54,788 nucleotides of DNA from Halobium salinum (GTDB lineage: Archaea; Halobacteriota; Halobacteria; Halobacteriales; Haloferacaceae), in the NCBI RefSeq assembly GCF_026586625.1, contig NZ_JAODIW010000006.1, forward strand, positions 320,161-374,948. Reading direction: 5' to 3'. The position numbers and the translations under genes are program-made. A model generated the notes under the pieces. That model made no database searches and was not told where the DNA came from. It was given only the letters and a program-made list of their open reading frames with translations. Shown here one piece after another: positions 1-7,557 of the stretch; position 1 is the first letter of the stretch; the number at the start of each line of letters is the position of its first letter.

Positions 1-68
1 CCCACCACTCCTTGAAAAAGCTGGACCAAAAACGGCCGTTCGCTCGGCCTCTGGCCTCGCTCGCGGTC
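1..68 (+). repeat. Dispersed intergenic repeat, copy A (cut by window edge)
   Basis: The block ending in the CTCGCTCGCGG motif near base 68 shares the core AAAAAGCTGGACCAAAAACG with copies at about 21526-21680 and 38076-38182. A reverse-orientation relative lies at 23181-23264. The left part (CCACCACTCCTTGAAAAAGC) is closest to the 21.5 kb copy, so these two look like one subtype. The stretch from about 70 to 211 holds no gene. A TATA-like CTTTAC at 177-182 lies about 32 nt before the first gene. Confidence 0.7.
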
Positions 69-211
69 CTACCAGTATCACGCCCCGCACGGCACCACAC
101 CGCCCCACTCTGCCCCGCTCCGCACAACTACCGAGAGTCCATCCCGACTCCTCTGTGCGCCGACCGCGGCAACCGCCTTTACGGGGGAGAGCGTCGTACT
201 GCTGAGCGTAC

Positions 212-796
212 ATGTCCTTACAGGAGGTCCTGGGGACGGACCGGGCGAACGCCGCGGCGGTGTGGGTCGTCGCGGCCGCGCTCCTCGTCGCCGCCGTCCT
301 ACAGGCGCTGGCCGGTGAGTGGCTCTGGACGGCGCTCGCACTCGCCGCGGTGGGACTGACCGCGGTGCCGGCGCTCTCCTATCGCGACCCGCGCGTCACT
401 CCGCCGGTGTGGGTGCCACTGCTCGCGGCGGCGCCGCTGGTCGTCCGCCCGTACCAGCCGTTCGCACACCTCGCGACGTACACGTCTATCGCGGTGCTCG
501 CACTGATGACCGCGGTGAACCTCAACGCGCTCACCGACGTGCGGTTCACCCCTCGGGTCGGCGTCCTCGTCGTCGTCACCACGACGATGGGGCTCTCGGG
601 GGTCTGGGTGATGCTCGTCGGTCTCTCGGACATGCTGCTCGGCACGAACTACGTCGCCGGGATGGCCGAACTCAACCGGGAGTTCATCGCCTCCGTCCTC
701 ACCGGGTTGGTCGGCGGCGCCGTCTTCGAGCGGTACTTCCACCACGTCGAGGGCGGCGGGCTCCGGGGTCGCTCCGAGGACCCCGTGGAGGCCTGA
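212..796 (+). CDS. Integral membrane protein, degenerate paralogue of the next gene
   Basis: This 194-residue protein has about five or six hydrophobic segments, the first at residues 17-50. It ends in a polar tail (after FERYFHH). It shares a scheme with the following gene: an FAH motif (PFAHLATYTS here, QFAHGLSATV there), a GLSGVW/AFGVVW-type helix, and a final helix containing LVGG. The conserved acidic and Trp residues of the neighbour (WEVMEY, WEDIVLDLAFD) are not retained, so if the family has an active or binding site this copy may lack it. A TATA-like CTTTAC about 32 nt upstream suggests a nearly leaderless mRNA. It ends 2 nt before the next start, so the two are probably co-transcribed. 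Function unknown. Confidence 0.8.
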   Translation: MSLQEVLGTDRANAAAVWVVAAALLVAAVLQALAGEWLWTALALAAVGLTAVPALSYRDPRVTPPVWVPLLAAAPLVVRPYQPFAHLATYTSIAVLALMTAVNLNALTDVRFTPRVGVLVVVTTTMGLSGVWVMLVGLSDMLLGTNYVAGMAELNREFIASVLTGLVGGAVFERYFHHVEGGGLRGRSEDPVEA

Positions 797-798
797 CG

Positions 799-1452
799 AT
801 GTCGGTCACCGGCTACGTCGTCCCCGACGACCTCGAACAGGGCGCCGTCCGCCTGATGCAGGCCGCACTCCTCGGTATCGCCGCCTACGGCGTCTACTCG
901 GCGACGCCGGGGATGGTGTTCAACGGACTCCTCCCGCTCGCCATCACCCTGATTCCGGGCTACCTGCGCGAGGACCGGAACGTCCGGGTCGAGACGGGAC
1001 TCACCTTCCTCATCACGGCCGCGGTACTCGTCCACGCGGTCGGCGCACTCGGTCCCTACAAGCAGTACGGCTGGTACGACCAGTTCGCCCACGGGCTCTC
1101 CGCGACCGTCGTCGCGCTGACGGGGTACGTGTTCGTCCGCGCCATCGACCTCGCCTCCGACGAGAACCGGCTCCCCCGCCGGTTCGTCCAGGTGTACGTC
1201 GTCCTCGCGGTGATGGCCTTCGGCGTCGTCTGGGAGGTCATGGAGTACGGCACCAGCGTCGTCGCCAAGCAACTGGGGATGAGCGGCGTGCTCATCCAGT
1301 TCGGCTGGGAGGACATCGTCCTCGACCTCGCCTTCGACCTCGTCGGGGGGGTTCTCGTGGCACTCGTCGGTGCGCGGTATCTCTCTGCGACCCCCGAGGA
1401 CATCGCCGAGGAGATGGACGAGGAGTTGGAGGCGACGGTAGACGGCGCGTGA
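799..1452 (+). CDS. DUF2238/YjdF-like integral membrane protein
   Basis: A 217-residue polytopic membrane protein. The ATG chosen lies 2 nt after the upstream stop. The longer in-frame extension would overlap the upstream gene and read as low-complexity Arg-rich sequence. It has about six membrane segments with the signature WYDQFAHGLSATV (about residue 92), FGVVWEVMEYGTS (about 140) and EDIVLDLAFDLVGG (about 175). These resemble the YjdF/DUF2238 inner-membrane family, where His, Glu and Asp in equivalent places are conserved. The C-terminus is cytosol-like and acidic. No biochemical role is established for the family. It forms a two-gene unit with the weaker paralogue at 212-796. Confidence 0.8.
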   Translation: MSVTGYVVPDDLEQGAVRLMQAALLGIAAYGVYSATPGMVFNGLLPLAITLIPGYLREDRNVRVETGLTFLITAAVLVHAVGALGPYKQYGWYDQFAHGLSATVVALTGYVFVRAIDLASDENRLPRRFVQVYVVLAVMAFGVVWEVMEYGTSVVAKQLGMSGVLIQFGWEDIVLDLAFDLVGGVLVALVGARYLSATPEDIAEEMDEELEATVDGA

Positions 1453-1476
1453 GGGCCGGCGTCGGTCGGAGCCCCG

Positions 1477-2601
1477 TCAGAGCCGGTCGAGCACCGCGTC
1501 GGCGTCGTAACACAGCGTCAACGAGCGCGACCGGCCGCGGCCGTCGACGCTCGCGTACTCGGCCTCGATGACGCCGAGCTGGTCGAGCTTGTTGACGATT
1601 TCGGAGTAGCGGGTGTATCCCAGCCCCGTCCGGTCGTGGAACGCTTCGTACACCGTCCCGGCCTGCTCGCCGTCGTGCTCGGCGATGACCTTCACCAGTT
1701 CGCGCTCGCTGTCGGTGAGTCCCCGGAGGCTGCGCGAGAGGTGGACGTACTTCGACTTGTCGTAGGCCGCCTCTACGTCCTCGACGGTGACGGTTCGCGA
1801 GGCGCGCATCTCGGCGTTCAGCCCCGCCCGACGGAGGAGGTCGATGCCGACCCGGAGGTCGCCGGTCTCGGCGGTGAGTTCGGCGACCCGGTCGAGTTCG
1901 GGGGCGCCGACGACGCCCTCGTGGAACCCGCGCTTCGCGCGGTCCCGGAGGATGTCGACGATTTCGGGTTCGTCGTAGACGGGGAAGTACACCTCCTCGG
2001 GCCGGAAGACGCTCTGGACGCGACTGTCGAGTTCGTCCATGATGTCGAGGCTCAGGTCCGAGGAGACGATGAGGACCCCGACCCGGGCGCCGGAGTGGGC
2101 CTCGTGCGCCCTGAGAAGGGAGTACAGCGTGTCGGAGGCCTCGTTCTCGTAGAACAGGTAGTTCACGTCGTCGAGCGCGACGACGAGCACCTCGTCGTCT
2201 TCGACGAGCCGGTCCGTAATCTGGCCGAACAGCTTCTTGAACGAGATACCCGAGGAGGGCGGCTCGTAGTCGAACACGTGCTCGAACACCCGCGAGAACA
2301 CCGCGTAGCGGGTGGAGTCGACCTGGCAGTTCACCTGCACCGGCCGAACCGAACTCTGGCCCTGCAGTTCGCCGAACAGTTTCTGGACGGCGGTGGTCTT
2401 CCCCGTGCCCGGCGGCCCCCGAACCATCGTGTTGAGCGGGCGGGAGCCGCGCACGGCGGGCCGGAGGGCGTACTTCATGCTCTGGAGCTGGGTCTCGCGG
2501 TGACGGAACGTCTCCGGGACGTAGTCGATTTCGAAGACGTGTTCGTCACGGAAGACGGACTCGTCCCACCCCAGCATCCCCTCCTCGGGGTCGTCCGGCA
2601 T
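1477..2601 (-). CDS. Orc1/Cdc6 family replication initiator (AAA+ ATPase)
   Basis: Archaeal Orc1/Cdc6 proteins bind origin DNA and help load the MCM helicase. The 374-residue protein has an AAA+ module with Walker A GPPGTGKTT (about residue 60), Walker B VVALDDVNYLF, a sensor-1-like LIVSSDLS, a lid, and a C-terminal winged helix (about residues 290-370, GLGYTRYSEIVNKLDQLGV). The Walker B reads D-D-V-N rather than the usual D-E-x-D. The ATG at 2601 is preferred because the TATA-like TTAAATA (2625-2631, minus strand) is about 27 nt before it. An in-frame ATG at 2613 would be only 15 nt from that box. The long upstream reading frame is not supported. Haloarchaea carry several orc genes, and which paralogue this is cannot be decided here. 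Confidence 0.93.
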   Translation of the reverse strand: MPDDPEEGMLGWDESVFRDEHVFEIDYVPETFRHRETQLQSMKYALRPAVRGSRPLNTMVRGPPGTGKTTAVQKLFGELQGQSSVRPVQVNCQVDSTRYAVFSRVFEHVFDYEPPSSGISFKKLFGQITDRLVEDDEVLVVALDDVNYLFYENEASDTLYSLLRAHEAHSGARVGVLIVSSDLSLDIMDELDSRVQSVFRPEEVYFPVYDEPEIVDILRDRAKRGFHEGVVGAPELDRVAELTAETGDLRVGIDLLRRAGLNAEMRASRTVTVEDVEAAYDKSKYVHLSRSLRGLTDSERELVKVIAEHDGEQAGTVYEAFHDRTGLGYTRYSEIVNKLDQLGVIEAEYASVDGRGRSRSLTLCYDADAVLDRL

Positions 2602-2624
2602 CACTTTCACCATGCTCGGTAGGC

Positions 2625-2631
2625 TATTTAA
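2625..2631 (-). promoter_or_regulatory. TATA box of the orc1/cdc6 gene
   Basis: On the minus strand the sequence reads CGATTAAATAGCC, an A/T island in a very GC-rich context. It is centred about 27 nt from the ATG at 2601, which decides that start and implies a leaderless message. The rest of the 2614-2917 gap contains no gene, only GC-rich sequence and the decamer array at 2861-2920. Confidence 0.6.
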
Positions 2632-2860
2632 TCGTTTGCCACCCCCGGGCCGAAAGTGAACGCCCTCGCTCGAGGCGTGAGCGCCCCGACCCGCGCTCGC
2701 CGGAACTCCGGGAGACGCACACGCGGACCCGACACGGGCACAGGTTCGCCTCGTCTTCGGGACGGTCCGCGAGCCACGTCGTGGGGCGACCGGCGGTGAA
2801 AGTGGAGCGGGTGCCGAGGAGTGAACTCGCGAAATCGCCGTCGTCGCCCGCGTCGCCACC

Positions 2861-2920
2861 GATACGACTCGACGCGGCTCGACGCAATTCGATGCGACTC
2901 GATGCGGTCCGACGCGGTTA
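2861..2920. repeat. Tandem 10-bp repeat, six degenerate units
   Basis: Six consecutive decamers fit GAYRCGRYTC: GATACGACTC, GACGCGGCTC, GACGCAATTC, GATGCGACTC, GATGCGGTCC, GACGCGGTTA. The last unit overlaps the stop codon of the methyltransferase at 2918-3571, so the array lies in that gene's 3' untranslated end, facing the orc1 promoter. The 10-bp period is close to one helical turn. Confidence 0.75.
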
Positions 2921-3571
2921 CGGCGCCCGGAACACCCGAATCGTGTCGCGCGAGGTCGGCTCCCGGATGAGCTGTGCGAACCCGTACGACGAGAAAATCT
3001 CCTTCCAGTTTCGGTGATACAGCGGGAACTCGCCCTCGACGTAGCTCACCGTCGCGTCCGCACGGCCACGCTGCGGGCCGTTGCCCTCGTTCTCGGCGGT
3101 CACGAGCAGGTCGCCGGCGACGCGGGCGACCTCTTCGAACACCCACTCGTCGTCCGGGTGGATGTGCTGGAGCGTCTCGACCGAGTACACCACGTCGAAG
3201 GCGTCGTCGTCGAACTCGGGCAGGAGGTCCTCGAGCGCCCCGGTGTGGAACGTCCCCGCCTCGGCGAGTACGGGGTAGTGGTCGGCCATCACCTCGAACG
3301 CCTCGTCGTTGATGTCGACGCCGGCGAGGTTCTCGAACCCCTGCTCGCGGAGGTGAGCCAGATGTCGTCCGGAGCCACAGCCGAGTTCGAGCACCGCGGC
3401 GTCGTCGTCCGCGTAGAAGTCGAGGACGCTGGCGAGCGTCTCGCTCACTTCGTTCGGGCCGAGGTCGGCGTAGTACGCCGGCGAGAACGTGCCGGAGCGC
3501 TCCGCCCACCCCCGCCGGACGCCGTCCGCGCCGTCCGCGTCGTCAGTGCCCTCCGAACCGTCCGAGTCCAT
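2918..3571 (-). CDS. Class I SAM-dependent methyltransferase
   Basis: A 217-residue protein with a Rossmann-type methyltransferase core: motif I VLELGCGSGRHL (about residue 60), acidic loop GVDINDEAF, and motif IV DDAFDVVYSVETLQHI. The N-terminus (first 25 residues) is an acidic tail typical of haloarchaea. The substrate is not evident. A strong TATA-like element (GTATAAACG read on the minus strand, around 3599) lies about 28 nt before the ATG, consistent with a leaderless transcript. It is transcribed toward the orc1 gene but separated from it by about 300 nt, so no operon is implied. Confidence 0.88.
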   Translation of the reverse strand: MDSDGSEGTDDADGADGVRRGWAERSGTFSPAYYADLGPNEVSETLASVLDFYADDDAAVLELGCGSGRHLAHLREQGFENLAGVDINDEAFEVMADHYPVLAEAGTFHTGALEDLLPEFDDDAFDVVYSVETLQHIHPDDEWVFEEVARVAGDLLVTAENEGNGPQRGRADATVSYVEGEFPLYHRNWKEIFSSYGFAQLIREPTSRDTIRVFRAP

Positions 3572-3676
3572 ACGTCGTCTCAGGCGGGTCGGGCGTTTAT
3601 ACTGCCCGAAACGTCGAGCTGTCCGGTGGACGTTCGGTAGAAAAGTCGGTTTCGCGGGCGTTCGAGTGGGCGGGAA

Positions 3677-3838
3677 TCAGGCTGCGTGAGCCATCCCCTT
3701 GCGGACGTCCTTGTCGGTGATGGACATCCCGTGCTTGTTCTCGGCGTGCTCGCGCGCCATGTGGATGATCTCACCCTCGTCGTCGGAGCGAATCATGTAC
3801 GTACAGCCTTCCTGGGTGCAGGCGAACTCGTTGGGCAT
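3677..3838 (-). CDS. DUF1059 small protein
   Basis: A 53-residue protein starting MPNEFACTQEGCTYMIRSDD, with two Cys near the N-terminus and a His-rich segment (IIHMAREHAENKHGM). This matches the small DUF1059 family, which looks like a shortened metal-binding finger (C-x4-C ... H-x3-H style). The in-frame extension up to 3883 is rejected because a TATA-like TTATTC (about 3871-3877, minus strand) sits about 36 nt before the ATG at 3838. Function unknown, although the Cys/His spacing suggests zinc. It is a stand-alone gene. Confidence 0.85.
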   Translation of the reverse strand: MPNEFACTQEGCTYMIRSDDEGEIIHMAREHAENKHGMSITDKDVRKGMAHAA

Positions 3839-3912
3839 CGTCGTTCCCACCACCGATAGGGCGTGTGGGAGAATAACGCGCACGCTTCCTGTTCGGGGGC
3901 TGTCTTTCGGCC

Positions 3913-4755
3913 CTACCGCTCGCGGACGACGACGAACTCCGCGAGGTCCCGGAGGTATCCCATCGCAGCGGTGTCGTCGAGTTCCGTCGTCGCCAGCGCG
4001 TCGAGCGCGAGGTCGGCCTGTTCACGGGCGCGGGCGTTGGCCTCCTCGGGCGTCAACTCGGTGACCTGGACGACGGAGGGGCGGTCCATCTCCGCGTCCT
4101 GGCCGGTCGGCTTGCCCAGGTCGTCGGCGTCGGCGGTCGCGTCGAGCACGTCGTCGCGAATCTGGAAGGCGATACCGACGCGCTCGGCGTACTCGCCGAA
4201 CGCCTCGACGGTGAAGGCGTCGGCGTCGGCCGCGACGGCGCCGAGTTCGGCGGCGGCGCGGAACAGCGCGCCGGTCTTGCGGCGGGCGAGCTCCATGTAC
4301 TCGCGTTCGTTCGTCGGGCGGGCGACGAGTTCCGTCGCCTCCCCCTCGCCGAGTTCGACCATCGCCTCGCTGACCAACTGCATCGCCCGCTCGTCCTCCG
4401 AAAAGAGCGCGAACGCCTCGCCGAGCAGCCCGTCGCTGGCGACGATGGCGGGCCCGTAGCCGAACTCGTTCCACGCGCTCGGGGTCCCCCGGCGCACGTC
4501 CGACCGGTCGATGATGTCGTCGACGACGAGCGAGGCGTTGTGGACGAGTTCGATGCCGACGGCGAAGTCGACGGCGTCGTCGGCCGTCCCCCCGCAGGCC
4601 TCACAGGAGAGGGTCGTGATGGCCGGCCTGACCCGCTTGCCGCCCGCGAGCGCGACGTGCCCGAGCTCGTCGGCGAGGGCGTCGGGTTCGACCCCGTCGA
4701 CGACCTCCTCGAGTCGCTCGTTCACCCGCGTGACCCGCCGTTCCAGGTAGTCCAT
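3913..4755 (-). CDS. idsA: Polyprenyl diphosphate synthase (GGPP/FGPP type)
   Basis: Chain-elongating trans-prenyltransferase that condenses isopentenyl diphosphate with allylic diphosphates, giving the C20/C25 precursors of archaeal ether lipids. The 280-residue all-helical protein shows the substrate-binding GGKRVRP, the first Asp-rich motif DDIIDRSDVRRG (about residue 78) and the second motif FQIRDDVLD (about residue 195). Product length cannot be read with certainty. The ATG at 4755 is preferred over an immediately preceding GTG at 4758. A minus-strand AGTAAACC box about 38 nt upstream overlaps the stop codon of the methyltransferase at 4795-5565, so both an own promoter and read-through are possible. 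CarS, which acts later in the same pathway, is also in the window (37520-38068). Confidence 0.92.
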   Translation of the reverse strand: MDYLERRVTRVNERLEEVVDGVEPDALADELGHVALAGGKRVRPAITTLSCEACGGTADDAVDFAVGIELVHNASLVVDDIIDRSDVRRGTPSAWNEFGYGPAIVASDGLLGEAFALFSEDERAMQLVSEAMVELGEGEATELVARPTNEREYMELARRKTGALFRAAAELGAVAADADAFTVEAFGEYAERVGIAFQIRDDVLDATADADDLGKPTGQDAEMDRPSVVQVTELTPEEANARAREQADLALDALATTELDDTAAMGYLRDLAEFVVVRER

Positions 4756-4794
4756 CACCGGGGTTCAGGGCGCACCCGGCAAGTACGTGGTGGT

Positions 4795-5565
4795 TTACTG
4801 GTCGGGTACGCCCGGAAGACTGGCCCGCAGACAGAGAAAGGGCGGCCGTCGCCGCACTCGGTCGTAGGCGTCGGGGCGCCGCTCCCGGAACCGCTCGGTC
4901 GGCTTCGCCTCCTCGACCGCCTCCAGCCGGAACCCAGCCCCGAGTAGCGCGTTCAGCGTCACCTCCAGCGGCCGCCGGAAGAACGTCACGTCCACCGGGT
5001 CGCCGAACCCGTCCCACGTCTCGGTCACTTCCTCCACGGCGAAGTAGTCCGCCGGCTCCAGTCGGGTCGCGTCGTCGAAGGGGTGCTGGGTGGAGAAGAC
5101 GAGGACGCCGCCGGGTCGCAGGACCCGTGCGAACTCCGAGAAGAGCGCGTCCCACTCCCGGACGTACGTCACCGCGAGCGAGGAGTGCACGAGGTCGAAG
5201 CTGTCGTCGGCGACGGGAAGCGGGCGGCCCATGTCGAGGCGGACGAGGTCGGCCCGGTCGCCGACGCGGTCCCGGGCGTGCTCGAGCATCCGCGGGCTCA
5301 CGTCGGCGCCGACGACGCGACGGGCGCCCGCCTCGTGGAGTTCCTCGGTCGTGATGCCGGGTCCACAGCCGGCGTCGAGGGTGTCGAGGCCCTCGACCGG
5401 AGGGAGCAGCGACCGCGTCGCGGGCCGTTCGAGGTCGGCGTTGTACGGCTTCGTCGGCGCCTTCGCGGCGTAGTCGTCGGCGAGCGCCTCGTAGGCGGCG
5501 AGGGCGACCGGTGGGTCGGCGGGGTCGCGGGCGGCGGGGTCGCCGCCGGCGTCGTCGTCACTCAT
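4795..5565 (-). CDS. Class I SAM-dependent methyltransferase
   Basis: A 256-residue protein with the methyltransferase 11-type fold: N-terminal AYEALADDYAAK, motif I LDAGCGPGITTEEL (about residue 63), GADVSPRMLEHAR, motif IV DDSFDLVHSSLAVTYV, and FARVLRPGGVLVF. This arrangement is typical of small-molecule methyltransferases. The substrate is unknown. The first about 20 residues are a disordered acidic extension. It lies just upstream of the polyprenyl synthase on the same strand (39-nt gap), so a link to isoprenoid or quinone chemistry is conceivable but unproven. Confidence 0.86.
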   Translation of the reverse strand: MSDDDAGGDPAARDPADPPVALAAYEALADDYAAKAPTKPYNADLERPATRSLLPPVEGLDTLDAGCGPGITTEELHEAGARRVVGADVSPRMLEHARDRVGDRADLVRLDMGRPLPVADDSFDLVHSSLAVTYVREWDALFSEFARVLRPGGVLVFSTQHPFDDATRLEPADYFAVEEVTETWDGFGDPVDVTFFRRPLEVTLNALLGAGFRLEAVEEAKPTERFRERRPDAYDRVRRRPPFLCLRASLPGVPDQ

Positions 5566-5626
5566 GGAGCGGTCGAGTTCGCCGAACCGCCGAAAAAGCG
5601 TGCCGGTCCGCTCGTCGCTCCGACGC

Positions 5627-6589
5627 CTACTCGCCGCCGAACTCCTCGATGAGTTCGGGGACGACCTCGAACAGGTCGCCGACGATGCCGTAGTCGGCGA
5701 TGTCGAAGATGGGCGCGTTCGGGTCGGTGTTGATGGCGACGATGGTCTCGGCGCCCTTCATGCCGGCGACGTGCTGGACGGCGCCGGAGATGCCGACCGC
5801 GATGTACACCTTGGGCGTGACGACCTTGCCGGACTGGCCGACCTGCCGGTTCTTCGGGAGCCACCCGTTGTCGACGATAGGCCTGGAAGAAGAGAGCGTC
5901 GCGCCGAGGGCGTCGGCGAGGCGCTGGACGAGTTCGATGTTCTCCTCCTCTTCGATGCCGCGGCCGACGGAGACGAGCACCTCGGCCTCCGAGATGTCCA
6001 CGTCGCCGGCGCCGACCTCCTCGAAGCCGGTGACCGTCGAGCGGATGGCGTCCTCGTCGGGTTCGAAGTCGAACGCCCGCACCTCGGCGCCGTCGTGAGT
6101 CTCCTCGGCGGGCCACTCGCCGCCGCGGATGGTGACGGCGACGCGCTCCGACTCGACCTCGACGGTCGTCTCGACCTTTGAGCCGTACATCTCGCGGGTC
6201 GCGGTCAGCGCGCCGTCCCACTCGAAACCGACCGCGTCGGTGACGAGCGGGAGCGCGAGGCGCTCTGCGACCGCGGGCGCGTAGTCGAGCCCGTTGACCG
6301 AGTTGGGCATGACGACGGCCGTCGGGTCCACCTCGTCGTACAGCGCCTCGACGGCCTGCACGTACACGTCGTGGTTGAACTCCTCGCCGTAGTCGACGGT
6401 GTGGACGACGTCGACGCCGTCGAGAGATAGCTCCTCGGCGAACCCGTCGACGTCGCCCGAAATCACGGCGACGTGGAGGTCGCCGCCGGTGGCGTCGGCC
6501 AGTTCGCGGCCGGCGGTGACGAGTTCGAACGAGACGTCCCGGAGGTCGCCGCGGCGGTGTTCGGCGACGGCGAGCACGTCGGCGCTCAT
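5627..6589 (-). CDS. etfA: Electron transfer flavoprotein alpha subunit
   Basis: The alpha subunit (FixB/EtfA) binds FAD and, with EtfB, shuttles electrons from acyl-CoA or related dehydrogenases to the quinone pool. The 320-residue protein has the N-terminal alpha/beta domain (VLAVAEHRRGDLRDVSFELV) and a C-terminal FAD-binding domain carrying the diagnostic SSSRPIVDNGW, GQSGKVVTPKVYIAVGISGA and INTDPNAPIFDIADYGIVGD. The start is the ATG overlapping the etfB stop by 4 nt (ATGA), so the two are translationally coupled. No fixC/fixX-type quinone oxidoreductase is adjacent. Confidence 0.95.
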   Translation of the reverse strand: MSADVLAVAEHRRGDLRDVSFELVTAGRELADATGGDLHVAVISGDVDGFAEELSLDGVDVVHTVDYGEEFNHDVYVQAVEALYDEVDPTAVVMPNSVNGLDYAPAVAERLALPLVTDAVGFEWDGALTATREMYGSKVETTVEVESERVAVTIRGGEWPAEETHDGAEVRAFDFEPDEDAIRSTVTGFEEVGAGDVDISEAEVLVSVGRGIEEEENIELVQRLADALGATLSSSRPIVDNGWLPKNRQVGQSGKVVTPKVYIAVGISGAVQHVAGMKGAETIVAINTDPNAPIFDIADYGIVGDLFEVVPELIEEFGGE

Positions 6590-7383
6590 TCCGCGCCCAC
6601 CCCCTTCTCCCGCAGGACACTCGCAAGCTCTGCGGCGGTCTCCTCCGCGCTCCCCTCGAAGAGGGTCGCGTCGGACTCGCTCTCGGGTTCGTACATCTCG
6701 GTGAGGAACAGCGAGCTCTCCACGTCGCCGGCCTCCAGTCCGAGGTCGGCGAGCGTCTTCGGCGCTATCTCCTTCGACTGGGCCTGACGAATCCCGCGGA
6801 GGCTGGCGTAGCGGGGCTCGTTGATGCCGGTCTGGATGGTGAGGACGGCCGGGAGCTCCACGTCGGTGAGCTCCTCGACGCCGCCCTCCAGCTCGCGGTG
6901 GACCCGCGCGACGTTCTCGGCGAGCAGGTGGTCGATGTCGAGTTGGTTGACGACCGCGGCCCACTCCTGGCCGACGGACTCGGCGAGCGCGACGCCCGTG
7001 GCGCCGAAGGCGTCGTCGCCGGCCTGGACGCCGGTCAGAATCAGGTCGGGCTCCTCCTCCTCGACGACCGCGCGGAAGACGCGGGCCTTCGTCGCGGTGT
7101 CGAGCAGGTCCTGGTCGAGCGCGTCGTCCCAGACGCGAATCGCCCGGTCGACGCCCTTCGCCAGCGCCATGCGGATGGTCTCCTCGGCGCGCTCGGGGCC
7201 GATGGTGACGGAGACGACCTCGATATCGTCGCCGGCCTCCTGTAGCTGGACGGCCTCCTCGACGGCGTAGTCGTCCCACTCGTTGAGGTCGTACTCCAGG
7301 TACCGGTCGTCGACGCCGGTCCCGTCGATTTCGAAGTCATCCTCGACTTCGGCGACCTCCTTGACGGTCACGAGAACCTTCAT
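6586..7383 (-). CDS. etfB: Electron transfer flavoprotein beta subunit
   Basis: This 265-residue EtfB/FixA protein begins MKVLVTVKEVAEVEDDFEID. It carries the nucleotide-binding alpha/beta fold (VSVTIGPERAEETIRMALAKG), VQAGDDAFGATGVALAE and the beta-subunit signature region VELPAVLTIQTGINEPRYAS. In the heterodimer this subunit holds AMP (or a second FAD in bifurcating forms). It is the first gene of the etfBA pair. A minus-strand CGTTTAG box centred near 7412, about 29 nt upstream, indicates a leaderless promoter in the 174-nt gap. Whether the pair is bifurcating cannot be told from the sequence. Confidence 0.95.
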   Translation of the reverse strand: MKVLVTVKEVAEVEDDFEIDGTGVDDRYLEYDLNEWDDYAVEEAVQLQEAGDDIEVVSVTIGPERAEETIRMALAKGVDRAIRVWDDALDQDLLDTATKARVFRAVVEEEEPDLILTGVQAGDDAFGATGVALAESVGQEWAAVVNQLDIDHLLAENVARVHRELEGGVEELTDVELPAVLTIQTGINEPRYASLRGIRQAQSKEIAPKTLADLGLEAGDVESSLFLTEMYEPESESDATLFEGSAEETAAELASVLREKGVGAE

Positions 7384-7557
7384 CGTCGTTCGTTTCCCAC
7401 GGTCGGGGCTAAACGGTTTCGGAACGCAAGACTTGCCGACGCCGACACGACCGCACCCGACTCCCTGCTCTTCGCGACCGGCCGGGACCGGCAGCGACCG
7501 CGTTCGTCCCGGGAGCCGTCTCCGCGTGTCCGTGTCCGTGTCGGGATTCGAAGCGAC

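Noticed and set aside
2614-2917. A replication origin upstream of the orc1/cdc6 gene
   Set aside because: No convincing pair of origin recognition boxes with G-runs and no AT-rich unwinding stretch. Only faintly similar GAAAGTG motifs and the decamer array are present.
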